DNA from: an uncultured Oscillospiraceae bacterium
GTDB taxonomy: Bacteria > Bacillota > Clostridia > Oscillospirales > Oscillospiraceae
Length of the DNA: 64,000 nt
NCBI GenBank assembly: GCA_910587395.1
Contig: CAJULJ010000007.1
Coordinates: forward strand, 15,691-79,690
Reading direction: 5' to 3'
Positions 17,294 through 25,396 of the stretch are shown here, piece after piece. The number at the start of each line of letters is the position of its first letter. Within the stretch, counting starts at the first letter, position 1. A program made the translations under genes and the position numbers. Under the pieces are notes generated by a model. That model worked only from the letters and a program-made list of their open reading frames with translations, was not told the DNA's origin and made no database searches.

Positions 17294-18460
17294 ATGAATA
17301 TCCACATCAACACCCCCGAGGGAACCAGAGACCGTCTGTTCTCCGAGTGCTTGGAACGCCGCCAGGTGCAGTCCGCTCTGGTGGAGCTGTTCCGCCGTCG
17401 GGGTTACACTGAGGTCATCACCCCCGAGGTGGAGTTTTACGATCTGTTTGTCCAGTCCGGCAATCCGATTCCTCAGGAGGCCATGCTGAAAATCATCGAC
17501 CGTTCCGGGAAAATTATGGTCATGCGGCCCGACTGCACGGCTCCTATCGCAAGAGTAGCGGCAACCAAATTAAAAGCCCTGGCCCTTCCTCAGAGGTTAT
17601 ATTATGACCAGACTGTGTTCCGTTCCGGTCAGGCCCATCAGGGTGGCAGCAGCGAGATTGCCCAATGCGGTGTGGAGATGATCGGCGCGGTGGGGGAGAA
17701 GGCCGACCTTGAAATGGTGGCTATGGCAGTGGATTCCCTCCGGTGCTGTGGGCTGCGTCAGTTTCACATTGAGCTGGGCCACGCTGGATTTTACCGTGCA
17801 TTGGCCGGGCGGATGAGGATGCCCCGGGATGAGTTGGAGCGGCTGCGGGGGGCCATTGAGGGCAAGAATTTTGCCCTGCTCAATGACCTGCTGGAGTCTT
17901 ACCGGGGAGAGGACGCCTATGCCGCCCTGCGCCGTCTGCCCTATCTGTTCGGCGGGGTAGAGGTGCTGGATGAGGCGGAAGCTTTGGCGGGACCCTGCGA
18001 GAGCTTGGATCATCTGCGCAGGCTGTATGGCGAGTTGTCTGCGGCCGGATACGGGGATTGTGTCCGCTTCGACCTGGGCCTGGTCCATCAGTTGGATTAC
18101 TACACCGGTATGGTATTCCGGGGCTATGCCGAGGGCGCAGGTGCGCCGGTGCTGTCCGGCGGACGGTACGACGGGCTGATGGAGCAGTTCGGCCGAACGG
18201 CGGAGGCCACCGGCTTTGCCGTGGATGTGGACGCGGTGGGGGCTTGCCTCACGATGGAGACGCCCCGGCTGGAAACAGTGATCCACTACGGCCCCGGTCT
18301 GCTTTGCAAAGCGCTGGCAGTGGTAGACAGCCGGCCAGCAGGGAGCTGTGAGCTATCTCCCTGCCGCACACTGGACAGCACCATGAATCTGGCCCGTGAG
18401 AAGGGGGCCGTCCATGTGTTGCTGCTGGACAGCGAGGGAGAGAGGTGGCTGACGGTATGA
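17294..18460 (+). CDS. hisZ: ATP phosphoribosyltransferase regulatory subunit
   Basis: HisZ is a histidyl-tRNA synthetase-like protein without aminoacylation activity that pairs with short-form HisG and makes it feedback-sensitive. The class II fold is clear: NTPEGTRDRLFSECLERR, YTEVITPEVEFYDLF, MRPDCTAPIARVAATKLK and motif 3-like SGGRYDGLMEQFGR. The 388 residues lack the anticodon-binding domain of true HisRS. The start at 17294 has GGAGG eight bases upstream. It is first in the operon and overlaps hisG by 4 bp (ATGA). Confidence 0.93.
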   Translation: MNIHINTPEGTRDRLFSECLERRQVQSALVELFRRRGYTEVITPEVEFYDLFVQSGNPIPQEAMLKIIDRSGKIMVMRPDCTAPIARVAATKLKALALPQRLYYDQTVFRSGQAHQGGSSEIAQCGVEMIGAVGEKADLEMVAMAVDSLRCCGLRQFHIELGHAGFYRALAGRMRMPRDELERLRGAIEGKNFALLNDLLESYRGEDAYAALRRLPYLFGGVEVLDEAEALAGPCESLDHLRRLYGELSAAGYGDCVRFDLGLVHQLDYYTGMVFRGYAEGAGAPVLSGGRYDGLMEQFGRTAEATGFAVDVDAVGACLTMETPRLETVIHYGPGLLCKALAVVDSRPAGSCELSPCRTLDSTMNLAREKGAVHVLLLDSEGERWLTV

Positions 18461-19098
18461 GTGAGTGGCTGAGGATTGCTCTGACCAAAGGGCGCTTACA
18501 GGACAAATCGGTGGAGCTGTTTGAGTCGATAGGGCTTGATTGCTCCCCAGTGCGCAATCCGGGGCGAAGGCTCATTCACACCTTGCCCAACTATCCCCTT
18601 GACGTGGTGCTGGCCAAGGCTCCCGATGTGATTACTTATGTGGAGCATGGAGTGTGCGATTTGGGCGTGGTGGGGAAAGACACCATTTTGGAGAAGGGCG
18701 GAGCCTTTTACGAGGTGCTTGATCTGGGCTTTGGACGCTGCCGTTTTGCCTTGGCGGTGAAGAAGGGCAGCGACTTTTACGGTACCTATAAAACACGGAG
18801 AATCGCCTCCAAATATCCCAACGTCACCCGGACCTTTTTTGAGGGCAGGGGGATGGATGTGGACATCATCAAAATTGAGGGCAGTGTGGAGCTGGCGCCT
18901 ATCCTTGATTTGGCCGACGGTATTGTGGACATTGTGGAGACGGGGGCCACTCTGCGGGAGAATGGTCTGGAACCCATAGAGGATGTGGCCCAGGTGTCCG
19001 CACGGTTGATTGTCAATACTGCGTCGATGAAGCTTTATAAAAACGAAATCACAGACTTTTTGTCTCGTGTGGAGCAGAAATTGGGGGAAAGAGCATGA
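18457..19098 (+). CDS. hisG: ATP phosphoribosyltransferase, short form
   Basis: The first enzyme of histidine synthesis joins ATP and PRPP. The 213-residue short form needs HisZ, which is encoded immediately upstream. Motifs: LRIALTKGRL at the start, GVCDLGVVGKDTILE, RIASKYPNVTRTFFE and the PRPP loop region GIVDIVETGATLRENGL. The ATG at 18457 overlaps the hisZ stop in an ATGA junction, and the 3' end overlaps hisD in the same way, so translation of the three genes is likely coupled. Confidence 0.96.
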   Translation: MSEWLRIALTKGRLQDKSVELFESIGLDCSPVRNPGRRLIHTLPNYPLDVVLAKAPDVITYVEHGVCDLGVVGKDTILEKGGAFYEVLDLGFGRCRFALAVKKGSDFYGTYKTRRIASKYPNVTRTFFEGRGMDVDIIKIEGSVELAPILDLADGIVDIVETGATLRENGLEPIEDVAQVSARLIVNTASMKLYKNEITDFLSRVEQKLGERA

Positions 19099-20381
19099 TG
19101 ACCATCATCAAAGCCGACGGTACAGCCGAGCGCCGTCAGATGGAGGCCATGAGAGCAAGAGCGGCTCAAGCTGGCAAGGAAATCGATTGTGCCGCCGCCG
19201 CCATTATGGACGATGTTCGCTGCCGGGGGGGTGAGGCGGTGCGTGAATACTCGCTGAAATTTGACAAAAGCGAACCCCGAGAGCTTATGGCAGCAGAGCT
19301 GGAAGCTGCCGCAAAGCGAATTTCTCCGGAGCTGTTAAATGCTTTGCGAAGAAGTGCAGACCATATCCGTGCCTATCAAGGCCGCCTGCGGGATGAGATC
19401 CGGTTCGGTGAAGTGAGCTGGGACAGCCCGATGGGTGGCAAAGTAGGACGTATTGTCCGGCCTCTGCGCCGGGTGGGCGTCTATGTCCCCGGCGGACGGG
19501 CGGCTTATCCCAGCTCTGTGTTGATGAATGCGCTGCCCGCCAAGGTGGCCGGGGTGGATGAGGTTGTTATGGTCACGCCGCCCACGGATTATTTAAATGA
19601 CGCGGTACTGGCCGCGGCCTGGGTGGCCGGGGTGGACCGGGTCATTGCTGTGGGTGGGGTCCAGGCAGTGGCGGCGCTCACCTATGGCGCAGGTTTTATC
19701 CCCAAGGTGGACAAGCTGGTGGGACCGGGCAACGCCTATGTGGCGGCGGCCAAGCGTCTGGCCTATGGCATTTTGGACATTGATATGGTTGCGGGGCCCT
19801 CTGAGGTGCTGATTATCGCTGATGACAGCGCCGATCCAAAATATGTGGCGGCGGACCTGCTGAGCCAGGCGGAGCACGACCCGCTGGCCTCGGCGGTGCT
19901 GCTGACGACCAGTCAGGCGCTTGCAGAGGCGGTGGACCGGGAGATTGTCCGGCAGACCGGCTATCTCGGCCGCAGTGAGATCATTGAGGCGTCACTGAGG
20001 GATTATGGCTGTGCCGTCGTCTGTGAAACAATGGAAGCATGCGCGGATTTGGCTGATGAAATTGCTCCGGAGCACCTGGAGATTGTCACAAAGGAACCAA
20101 GGGAAGTCTTACCGCTCCTGCATAATGCCGGGGCGATCTTCTTGGGGGCCAGCACTCCGGAACCCTTGGGCGATTATATGGCCGGGCCAGACCATGTGCT
20201 GCCCACCTCGGGGACTGCCCGGTTCTTTTCTCCGCTGTCCGTGGATGCGTTTATCAAGAAAACCAGCATTCTGGAATTTGGCTGGGATGATTTGGCCAAG
20301 GTCAAGGACGAGATCGTCACCCTGGCCCAGTCTGAGGAATTAACCGCCCATGCCAATTCCATTCAGGTCCGATTTGAGTGA
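19095..20381 (+). CDS. hisD: Histidinol dehydrogenase
   Basis: A zinc- and NAD-dependent enzyme that carries out the last two steps, from L-histidinol to L-histidine. The 428 residues carry VYVPGGRAAYPSSVLMNALP, the VDKLVGPGNAYVAAAKRL segment, DMVAGPSEVLIIAD, LLSQAEHDPLASAVLLT with catalytic Glu and His, and PEHLEI. It starts in an ATGA overlap with hisG and is followed after 15 bp by hisB. Confidence 0.97.
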   Translation: MMTIIKADGTAERRQMEAMRARAAQAGKEIDCAAAAIMDDVRCRGGEAVREYSLKFDKSEPRELMAAELEAAAKRISPELLNALRRSADHIRAYQGRLRDEIRFGEVSWDSPMGGKVGRIVRPLRRVGVYVPGGRAAYPSSVLMNALPAKVAGVDEVVMVTPPTDYLNDAVLAAAWVAGVDRVIAVGGVQAVAALTYGAGFIPKVDKLVGPGNAYVAAAKRLAYGILDIDMVAGPSEVLIIADDSADPKYVAADLLSQAEHDPLASAVLLTTSQALAEAVDREIVRQTGYLGRSEIIEASLRDYGCAVVCETMEACADLADEIAPEHLEIVTKEPREVLPLLHNAGAIFLGASTPEPLGDYMAGPDHVLPTSGTARFFSPLSVDAFIKKTSILEFGWDDLAKVKDEIVTLAQSEELTAHANSIQVRFE

Positions 20382-20396
20382 AGGGAGAGCACAGCT

Positions 20397-20972
20397 ATGC
20401 GTCAGGCTGCCATTCAGCGCACGACAAAAGAGACGGACATCAGCCTCAGCCTCTGTTTGGATGGGGGTGAGGTGAATGTGTCCACTGGGATCGGCTTTTT
20501 TGACCATATGCTGACCGCTTTGGCCTTTTACGCTGGGTTTGGACTGGAGCTGTCTGCCCTGGGCGATCTCCATGTGGATGGCCACCACACGGTGGAGGAC
20601 GTGGGTATTGTACTGGGTCAGGCATTCAAGGAGGCGTTGGGGGACAAAAAGGGACTCCATCGTTATGGCGCCGCATTTGTGCCCATGGATGAGGCGCTGT
20701 GCCGTACAGTGCTTGACTGCTCCAACCGGCCGTTTGTGGTTTTTGACGCTGCAATGCCTCAGCCGATAATAGGAGGGTATGACAGCTGCCTTACCGTGGA
20801 ATTCATGCGGGCATTTGCGGTGAACGGTGGAATTACTTTACACCAGAAATGTGAGTATGGAGACAACGCTCACCACATTACTGAGGCACTGTTTAAATCC
20901 CTGGGCATGGCCCTCAAGGAAGCGGTACGGATAGAAGGGGATGCTGTTGTGTCCACCAAAGGAGCGCTATAA
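20397..20972 (+). CDS. hisB: Imidazoleglycerol-phosphate dehydratase
   Basis: A manganese enzyme that dehydrates imidazole glycerol phosphate to imidazole acetol phosphate. The 191 residues form the monofunctional HisB; no phosphatase domain is attached. Metal-binding histidine motifs are DGHHTVEDVGI and DNAHHITEALFKSLG, with GIGFFDHMLTALAFY near the N-terminus. Its TAA stop shares one base with the hisH start (TAATG). The next step would need HisC, which is not encoded in this cluster. Confidence 0.97.
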   Translation: MRQAAIQRTTKETDISLSLCLDGGEVNVSTGIGFFDHMLTALAFYAGFGLELSALGDLHVDGHHTVEDVGIVLGQAFKEALGDKKGLHRYGAAFVPMDEALCRTVLDCSNRPFVVFDAAMPQPIIGGYDSCLTVEFMRAFAVNGGITLHQKCEYGDNAHHITEALFKSLGMALKEAVRIEGDAVVSTKGAL

Positions 20973-21580
20973 TGAAATATACCGCTATTGTAGACTATGG
21001 TGTAGGCAATTTGAAGAGTGTGTCTAACGCCATGGCGTATATTGGCCGGAAAACTTTGATTACCGGAGATGCCGGGGAATTGGAGCGGGCGAATGCCATC
21101 ATTCTTCCGGGCGTGGGCGCCTTCCCCGACGCGGCAGACAAGCTGCGGGAAAAAGAGTTGGACAAGGTACTGCGCAGTCAGGCAGGGCACAAGCCTATTT
21201 TAGGCATCTGCCTGGGAATGCAGCTACTGTTCGATTGGGGAGAGGAAGGAAGAGGGTGTGAAGGATTAGGACTTGTCGGCGGAAATGTAGACCAGATTCA
21301 CACGGAGCTTAAGCTGCCCCATATAGGGTGGAACAGCCTGACATTTCAAAATGAATCGCCTCTGTTCCGGGGGCTTGAGGATGGGGCGTATGTGTACTTT
21401 GTCCATTCTTACTGCGGCCATGTGCAGGATGAAGGGGACGTGATCGCCTGTACTCAGTATGGACCGTCGGTGGTGGCCGCTGTGTCACATAACGGGGTGT
21501 ACGGCTGCCAGTTCCATCCGGAAAAGAGCGGCGAGGTGGGACTGCAAATTTTAAAGAATTTTGGAGATTTGATCCAATGA
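20972..21580 (+). CDS. hisH: Imidazole glycerol phosphate synthase, glutaminase subunit
   Basis: A class I glutamine amidotransferase that passes ammonia to HisF. The nucleophile elbow is GICLGMQLLF, and the catalytic His-Glu pair is in CQFHPEKSG. The 202 residues are the usual length. It starts on the last base of hisB and overlaps hisA by 4 bp. Confidence 0.96.
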   Translation: MKYTAIVDYGVGNLKSVSNAMAYIGRKTLITGDAGELERANAIILPGVGAFPDAADKLREKELDKVLRSQAGHKPILGICLGMQLLFDWGEEGRGCEGLGLVGGNVDQIHTELKLPHIGWNSLTFQNESPLFRGLEDGAYVYFVHSYCGHVQDEGDVIACTQYGPSVVAAVSHNGVYGCQFHPEKSGEVGLQILKNFGDLIQ

Positions 21581-22296
21581 TTTTGTTGCCAGCTATTGAT
21601 ATGAAGGACGGACGGTGTGTCCGTTTGCAAAAAGGAGCGTTTTCCACTGTCAGCCAAGTGGCTGACAGCGCAGTGGAGACGGCAAGGATCTTTGCTGAAG
21701 CGGGAGCACGGTGGGTACACATGGTGGACCTGGACGGAGCTCGGGACGGAGTGCGGATAAATTTCCCCTATATCCGTGAAGTAATTCAGCATTCCGGCCT
21801 GTTTGTGGAGTTGGGCGGCGGCATCAAGGCGCAGGAGGACGTGGACACAGTGGCTGCGGCGGGCGTGGTCCGGTTGGTCATTGGCTCCGCTGCCGTTACT
21901 CACCCTGAGGTAGTGGAATATGCTTTGAAAATGTATGGAAACTGCGTGGCGGTAGGCATTGATTGTCTTGATGGCCGGGTGCGCACAGCGGGTTGGGAGC
22001 ATGATTCCGGCCTGAGTGGGTTGGAGCTTGCCCGGAGCATGGAGGAGAGAGGGGTCAAAACCCTGATTTTTACCGATATTGCCACAGATGGGATGCTTTC
22101 TGGGCCGAGTTTCAAGCAGCTGTCCGTATTGCAAAAAGCGGTGAAATGCAACATTGTGGCTTCCGGTGGGGTTACTACCCTGGATGATGTGAAGCGTTTG
22201 CGAGATATGGGGGTGTATGGCGCGATTATTGGCAAGGCGTATTATGCTGGAACCATTGATCTGGCTGAGGCGGTCCGTGAGGCGGGTCCCCAGTGA
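21577..22296 (+). CDS. hisA: ProFAR isomerase
   Basis: A TIM-barrel isomerase of the aminoaldose ProFAR to the aminoketose PRFAR. The first catalytic Asp is in LLPAIDMKDGRCVRL, the second in IFTDIATDGMLSGPS, and phosphate-binding ELGGGIKAQEDVD and VASGGVTTLDDV are present. The 239 residues are typical. Its stop codon overlaps the first codon of the broken P-loop gene (TGATG). Confidence 0.96.
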   Translation: MILLPAIDMKDGRCVRLQKGAFSTVSQVADSAVETARIFAEAGARWVHMVDLDGARDGVRINFPYIREVIQHSGLFVELGGGIKAQEDVDTVAAAGVVRLVIGSAAVTHPEVVEYALKMYGNCVAVGIDCLDGRVRTAGWEHDSGLSGLELARSMEERGVKTLIFTDIATDGMLSGPSFKQLSVLQKAVKCNIVASGGVTTLDDVKRLRDMGVYGAIIGKAYYAGTIDLAEAVREAGPQ

Positions 22297-22804
22297 TGTA
22301 GATTGCGGTAATGGGGTACAGCGGGGCGGGGAAGTCAACCCTGGCCCGCGCACTGGGGGAGCGGTACGGCATCCCGGTGCTCCATATGGACCGGGTGCAT
22401 CATGCTCCCGGCTGGCAGGAGCGGGACCGGGCGGAGGCTCATCGGCTTGTTCACGAGTTTATGGAGCACTCCTCTTGGGTCATCGACGGGAATTACACAA
22501 AATTTGAGTTTCAGCGCCGGATGGAGGAGGCAGATGAGATCATGTTTCTGGATTTTTCCCGGTTTGTCTGTTTTTTCGCGTGATGAGACGCTTTTTCCGC
22601 TATCGTGGCCAGACCCGTGAGGATATGGCGGAGGGGTGCATGGAAAAAATGGACCGGGAATTCATGTGGTGGATTTTGTGGGAAGGGCGCACTCCGCAAA
22701 AAAAGGAATGTTTTCAGCAGATGTTAGATCTATATCCAGAAAAAGCCGTTGTCTTGAGAAGCCAAAAGGAAATTGACCGATATTTGGAGGGGCTTTCATG
22801 TTAG
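22296..22804 (+). pseudogene. P-loop adenylate-kinase-like (FlaR-like) gene with two lesions
   Basis: The protein resembles the small P-loop nucleotide kinases annotated as DNA topology modulation or FlaR-like. MGYSGAGKSTLARALGERYG holds the Walker A, DGNYTKFEFQRRMEEADEI follows, and after a frame change MRRFFRYRGQTREDMAEGC and REFMWWILWEGRTPQKKE. The ATG at 22296, coupled to the hisA stop, is followed at once by TAG (22299-22301), after which the frame reads IAVMGYSGAGKS. A second break lies at the T run 22571-22576: six T give FVCFFA-stop, seven would give FVCFFRVMRRFF. The 3' end overlaps hisF. Both lesions point to a pseudogene. Confidence 0.85.
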
Positions 22805-23553
22805 CCAAACGCATTATTCCCTGCCTGGATGTCCGAGATGGCCGGGTGGTGAAGGGAGTCAACTTCGTCAACATCCGGGATGCGGGCGATCCGGTGGAGC
22901 TTGCCAAGTTTTATTCCGATCAGGGAGCAGATGAGATTGTGTTTCTGGATATCACTGCCACCAGTGATGCCCGTGATACCGTCGCTGATGTGGTGGAGCG
23001 TACCGCCGCTCAGGTATTTGTTCCTTTGACGGTAGGGGGAGGCATCCGTACGCTGGAGGATTTTCATCGGCTGCTGAGGACGGGAGCTGATAAGATTTCC
23101 GTCAACTCCGCAGCTGTAAAGGATGAAACCTTGATTGCTCGTGCGGCACAGCGGTTTGGCTCCCAGTGTGTGGTGCTTGCGATTGACGCCCGCCTTCGCT
23201 CAGAGGGATGGTACGAAGTGGTGGTGGCCGGAGGCCGGACGCCTACGGGGCTCAATGCAGTGGAGTGGGCCAGGCGAGGTCAGGAGCTGGGGGCGGGAGA
23301 GATTTTGCTTACCTCTATGGATGCTGATGGCACCAAAAAGGGCTTTGACCTTGAGATGACGCGAGCAGTCACTGAGACTGTTTCCATCCCCGTGATTGCT
23401 TCTGGCGGCTGTGGAAGCTTGGAGCATTTTGCCGAGGTCTTTGAGGAGACCGGCTGCGATGCCGCGTTGGCGGCGTCCCTGTTCCATTTCGGAGAGTTGA
23501 CGGTTCCTCAAGTAAAGGAATTTTTGAGAACGCGCAATATACCAGCGAGGTGA
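22798..23553 (+). CDS. hisF: Imidazole glycerol phosphate synthase, cyclase subunit
   Basis: A TIM-barrel cyclase that, with HisH, converts PRFAR and ammonia into imidazole glycerol phosphate and AICAR. Catalytic Asp residues are in IPCLDVRDGRVVKGVNF and LLTSMDADGTKKGFD; phosphate sites are VGGGIRTLEDF and IASGGCGSLEHF. The 251 residues are normal. It begins inside the end of the broken P-loop gene, so loss of that gene's reading frame could weaken translational coupling to hisF. Confidence 0.97.
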   Translation: MLAKRIIPCLDVRDGRVVKGVNFVNIRDAGDPVELAKFYSDQGADEIVFLDITATSDARDTVADVVERTAAQVFVPLTVGGGIRTLEDFHRLLRTGADKISVNSAAVKDETLIARAAQRFGSQCVVLAIDARLRSEGWYEVVVAGGRTPTGLNAVEWARRGQELGAGEILLTSMDADGTKKGFDLEMTRAVTETVSIPVIASGGCGSLEHFAEVFEETGCDAALAASLFHFGELTVPQVKEFLRTRNIPAR

Positions 23554-23558
23554 GAGGT

Positions 23559-23879
23559 ATGTTCGATTTGGACCGGCTGTTCCAAAAGTCGGATCTGATC
23601 CCCGTCATTATCCAGGAGCAGGGAAGCGGCGAGGTGCTGATGCTGGGCTTTACAAATCGGGAGGCCGTGGAACATACGCTCCAGACAAAAACCGCATGGT
23701 TTTGGAGCCGGAGCCGTCAAAAGCTGTGGAACAAAGGAGAAACCAGCGGAAATTTTCTCCATGTGAAGGAAATATTTACCGATTGCGACACTGATACGCT
23801 GCTTTACATCTGCAAGCCGGACGGACCCACCTGCCACACAGGGGCGCATAGTTGCTTTTTCAATCAAATAGAGTTATAA
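23559..23879 (+). CDS. hisI: Phosphoribosyl-AMP cyclohydrolase
   Basis: A zinc and magnesium enzyme that opens the adenine ring of PR-AMP. Conserved segments are WFWSRSRQKLWNKGETSGN, the metal motif DCDTDTLLY and CKPDGPTCHTGAHSCF with its cysteines. The 106 residues are a stand-alone HisI, with HisE encoded separately downstream. The ATG at 23559 is preferred over an upstream GTG at 23550 because GAGGTGA (23547-23553) is correctly spaced. Confidence 0.95.
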   Translation: MFDLDRLFQKSDLIPVIIQEQGSGEVLMLGFTNREAVEHTLQTKTAWFWSRSRQKLWNKGETSGNFLHVKEIFTDCDTDTLLYICKPDGPTCHTGAHSCFFNQIEL

Positions 23880-23910
23880 TGTATGAAAGCAAGTTCGGGA
23901 GGGATATGAT

Positions 23911-24237
23911 ATGGACAATACGTTGGAAACACTGTACCATGTGGTTCTTGACCGCAAGGTCAATCCTCAGGAGGGGTCATATACCTGCTACCTGTTTGAA
24001 AAGGGACTGGATAAGATCCTGAAAAAGGTTGGAGAAGAGTGTTCGGAGACCATTATTGCCGCCAAAAATGACGTTCCGGCCGATACGGTGGGGGAGATTT
24101 CCGATCTTATCTACCACCTGATGGTGATGATGGTGGAACAGGATATCCCGTTGGAGAATGTGATGGCCGAGTTGGACCGCCGTGCTCAAAAAATTGGAAA
24201 TCTGAAGCAAATGAAGCAAGTGGATAAGGAGAGTTGA
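23911..24237 (+). CDS. hisE: Phosphoribosyl-ATP pyrophosphatase
   Basis: An all-alpha MazG-type fold that removes PPi from PR-ATP, the second step of the pathway. YTCYLFEKGLDKILKKVGEE, CSETIIAAKN and EISDLIYHLMVMMVEQDI are typical. The 108 residues form the single-domain HisE. It lies 31 bp after hisI, and its stop overlaps the ribosome site region of the next gene by a few bases, so it remains in the operon. Confidence 0.95.
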   Translation: MDNTLETLYHVVLDRKVNPQEGSYTCYLFEKGLDKILKKVGEECSETIIAAKNDVPADTVGEISDLIYHLMVMMVEQDIPLENVMAELDRRAQKIGNLKQMKQVDKES

Positions 24238-24239
24238 TT

Positions 24240-24962
24240 ATGGAAGAACGCAATATGAACAGGTACGATTTTGACAGCAGTTATGCCCATGCGGGATTGA
24301 CGCTGAACCAGTATGTGTCACGCACCTTCGGCTGGATGTTTGTTGGGTTGATGATCACATTTTTGCTGGCGGCGGCTCTGGCTACGACCGGATTGGTCGT
24401 CTACTTTTTTATAAACCCCTATATCCCGATGGTTCTGCTGATTGCGGAGGTTATGGTGGTGCTCGTCATGTCCACGGGCATTTTGAAGCGGTCAGTGGGT
24501 GTCACCCGGATGCTGTTCACGATTTACTCCATCCTCAATGGTATGGTGTTCTCAGTGTATTTTGTGATCTATGGTGTGGCTGATTTGATTGTCATCTTTG
24601 GCCTGACTTCCTTGTTTTTCGGCGCCTTTGCCCTTTATGGAAGGTTTACCAAGACTGATTTGTCCAGACTGCGCCCTCTGCTGATTGGTGGGCTGATCTT
24701 CCTGCTCATCGCAGGGTTGCTGACCATGTTCCTCAATCTGAGTACCATGGAGCGCGTGATCTGCATGGTGGGTATCGTGGTGTTCCTGTGCTTTACGGCC
24801 TATGACACCCAGAAAATCAAGGCCAATTATGAGTATTTTTGCGGCGATGAGGTTATGCTGCAAAAAGCGTCTATCTATTCTGCGCTTCAACTGTACCTGG
24901 ACTTCATTAACCTGTTCCTTTATCTCCTGCGCTTTTTGGGACGGGGGCGCAACAGCAGATAA
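24240..24962 (+). CDS. Bax inhibitor-1 family membrane protein
   Basis: A 240-residue polytopic protein with about seven hydrophobic segments, close to the YbhL/YetJ branch of the BI-1 family, whose members act as pH-sensitive calcium leak channels in bacteria. LNQYVSRTFGWMFVGLMITF marks the N-terminus and FTAYDTQKIKANYEYFCGDE the C-terminal signature with the Asp used for gating. The ATG at 24240 has AAGGAGAG six bases upstream. It is the last gene before a strong terminator, and its link to histidine synthesis is only by transcription. Confidence 0.9.
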   Translation: MEERNMNRYDFDSSYAHAGLTLNQYVSRTFGWMFVGLMITFLLAAALATTGLVVYFFINPYIPMVLLIAEVMVVLVMSTGILKRSVGVTRMLFTIYSILNGMVFSVYFVIYGVADLIVIFGLTSLFFGAFALYGRFTKTDLSRLRPLLIGGLIFLLIAGLLTMFLNLSTMERVICMVGIVVFLCFTAYDTQKIKANYEYFCGDEVMLQKASIYSALQLYLDFINLFLYLLRFLGRGRNSR

Positions 24963-24981
24963 AACAACGTGGTAAGCTGGT

Positions 24982-25016
24982 AAAAAGGACACCGCCAACC
25001 CGGCGGTGTCCTTTTT
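24982..25016. terminator. Bidirectional terminator at the end of the his operon
   Basis: Perfect 15-bp arms (AAAAAGGACACCGCC at 24982-24996 and its complement at 25002-25016) with a 5-nt loop. The arm itself ends in TTTTT on either strand. Confidence 0.9.
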
Positions 25017-25020
25017 ATAA

Positions 25021-25050
25021 GGTAAAATAAAAACGTCCCCAAAAGGGACG
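25021..25050 (-). terminator. Terminator of the 26-residue peptide gene
   Basis: CGTCCC (25034-25039) and GGGACG (25045-25050) form a hairpin followed on the minus strand by TTTTTATTTTACC. It starts about 35 bp after the stop codon of the small gene. Confidence 0.85.
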
Positions 25051-25084
25051 AGTCAAATCTTATACCATTGAAATTACGTCGTGC

Positions 25085-25165
25085 TCAGCGGTCGCTGGGA
25101 ACGGTAGTCTCTCCGGCGAAGATCAACTCGTCGATATCAACGGGCGCTACAAAGAGGACCTTCAT
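25085..25165 (-). CDS. Unrecognised 26-residue peptide with its own transcription unit
   Basis: The frame reads MKVLFVAPVDIDELIFAGET and then TVPSDR. It has a perfect AGGAGG (25174-25179) eight bases upstream of the ATG at 25165, a consensus promoter 30 bp further up and an intrinsic terminator just after the stop. A second ATG at 25171 lies too near the ribosome site. The peptide has a hydrophobic start (VLFVAPV), an acidic centre (DIDE) and no Cys, so it is neither a typical toxin helix nor a cysteine-rich RiPP core. It could be a signalling or RiPP-type peptide or an unknown short protein; I do not know the family. It is antisense to nothing and convergent with the his operon. Confidence 0.75.
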   Translation of the reverse strand: MKVLFVAPVDIDELIFAGETTVPSDR

Positions 25166-25195
25166 TGTCATCACCTCCTAACTTTCTTGTTGTGT

Positions 25196-25224
25196 ATTAT
25201 AGCAATAAAAACTGGATTTGTAAA
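25196..25224 (-). promoter_or_regulatory. Consensus promoter of the 26-residue peptide gene
   Basis: On the minus strand TTTACA (25219-25224) and TATAAT (25196-25201) are separated by exactly 17 bp. This is among the closest housekeeping-type promoter matches I saw in the window. Confidence 0.8.
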
Positions 25225-25282
25225 GAGGCTTTTGTGAAAAATTTGAAGTTCCATATTTTTCACGCATCTGCGAAAAAAGTGC

Positions 25283-25311
25283 TTGCTTTTTCCACCAAAG
25301 CATGCTATAAT
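25283..25311 (+). promoter_or_regulatory. Promoter of tRNA-Gly
   Basis: TTGCTT (25283-25288), 17 bp, TATAAT (25306-25311), ending 12 bp before the tRNA. Confidence 0.75.
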
Positions 25312-25322
25312 ATAAAAAACTT

Positions 25323-25396
25323 GCGGGTGTAGTTCAATGGTAGAATGTCAGCTTCCCAAGCTGAACACGGGGGTTCGATTCCCCTCACCCGCTCCA
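25323..25396 (+). tRNA. tRNA-Gly (anticodon CCC)
   Basis: The acceptor stem pairs GCGGGTG with CACCCGC. The D arm GTAGTTCAATGGTAGAA is normal, the anticodon loop TTCCCAA sits between TCAGC and GCTGA, and the T arm has GGTTCGATTCC. The CCA end is encoded. Loop positions 34-36 are CCC, reading GGG codons. It is transcribed alone from its own promoter to the following terminator. Confidence 0.96.
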
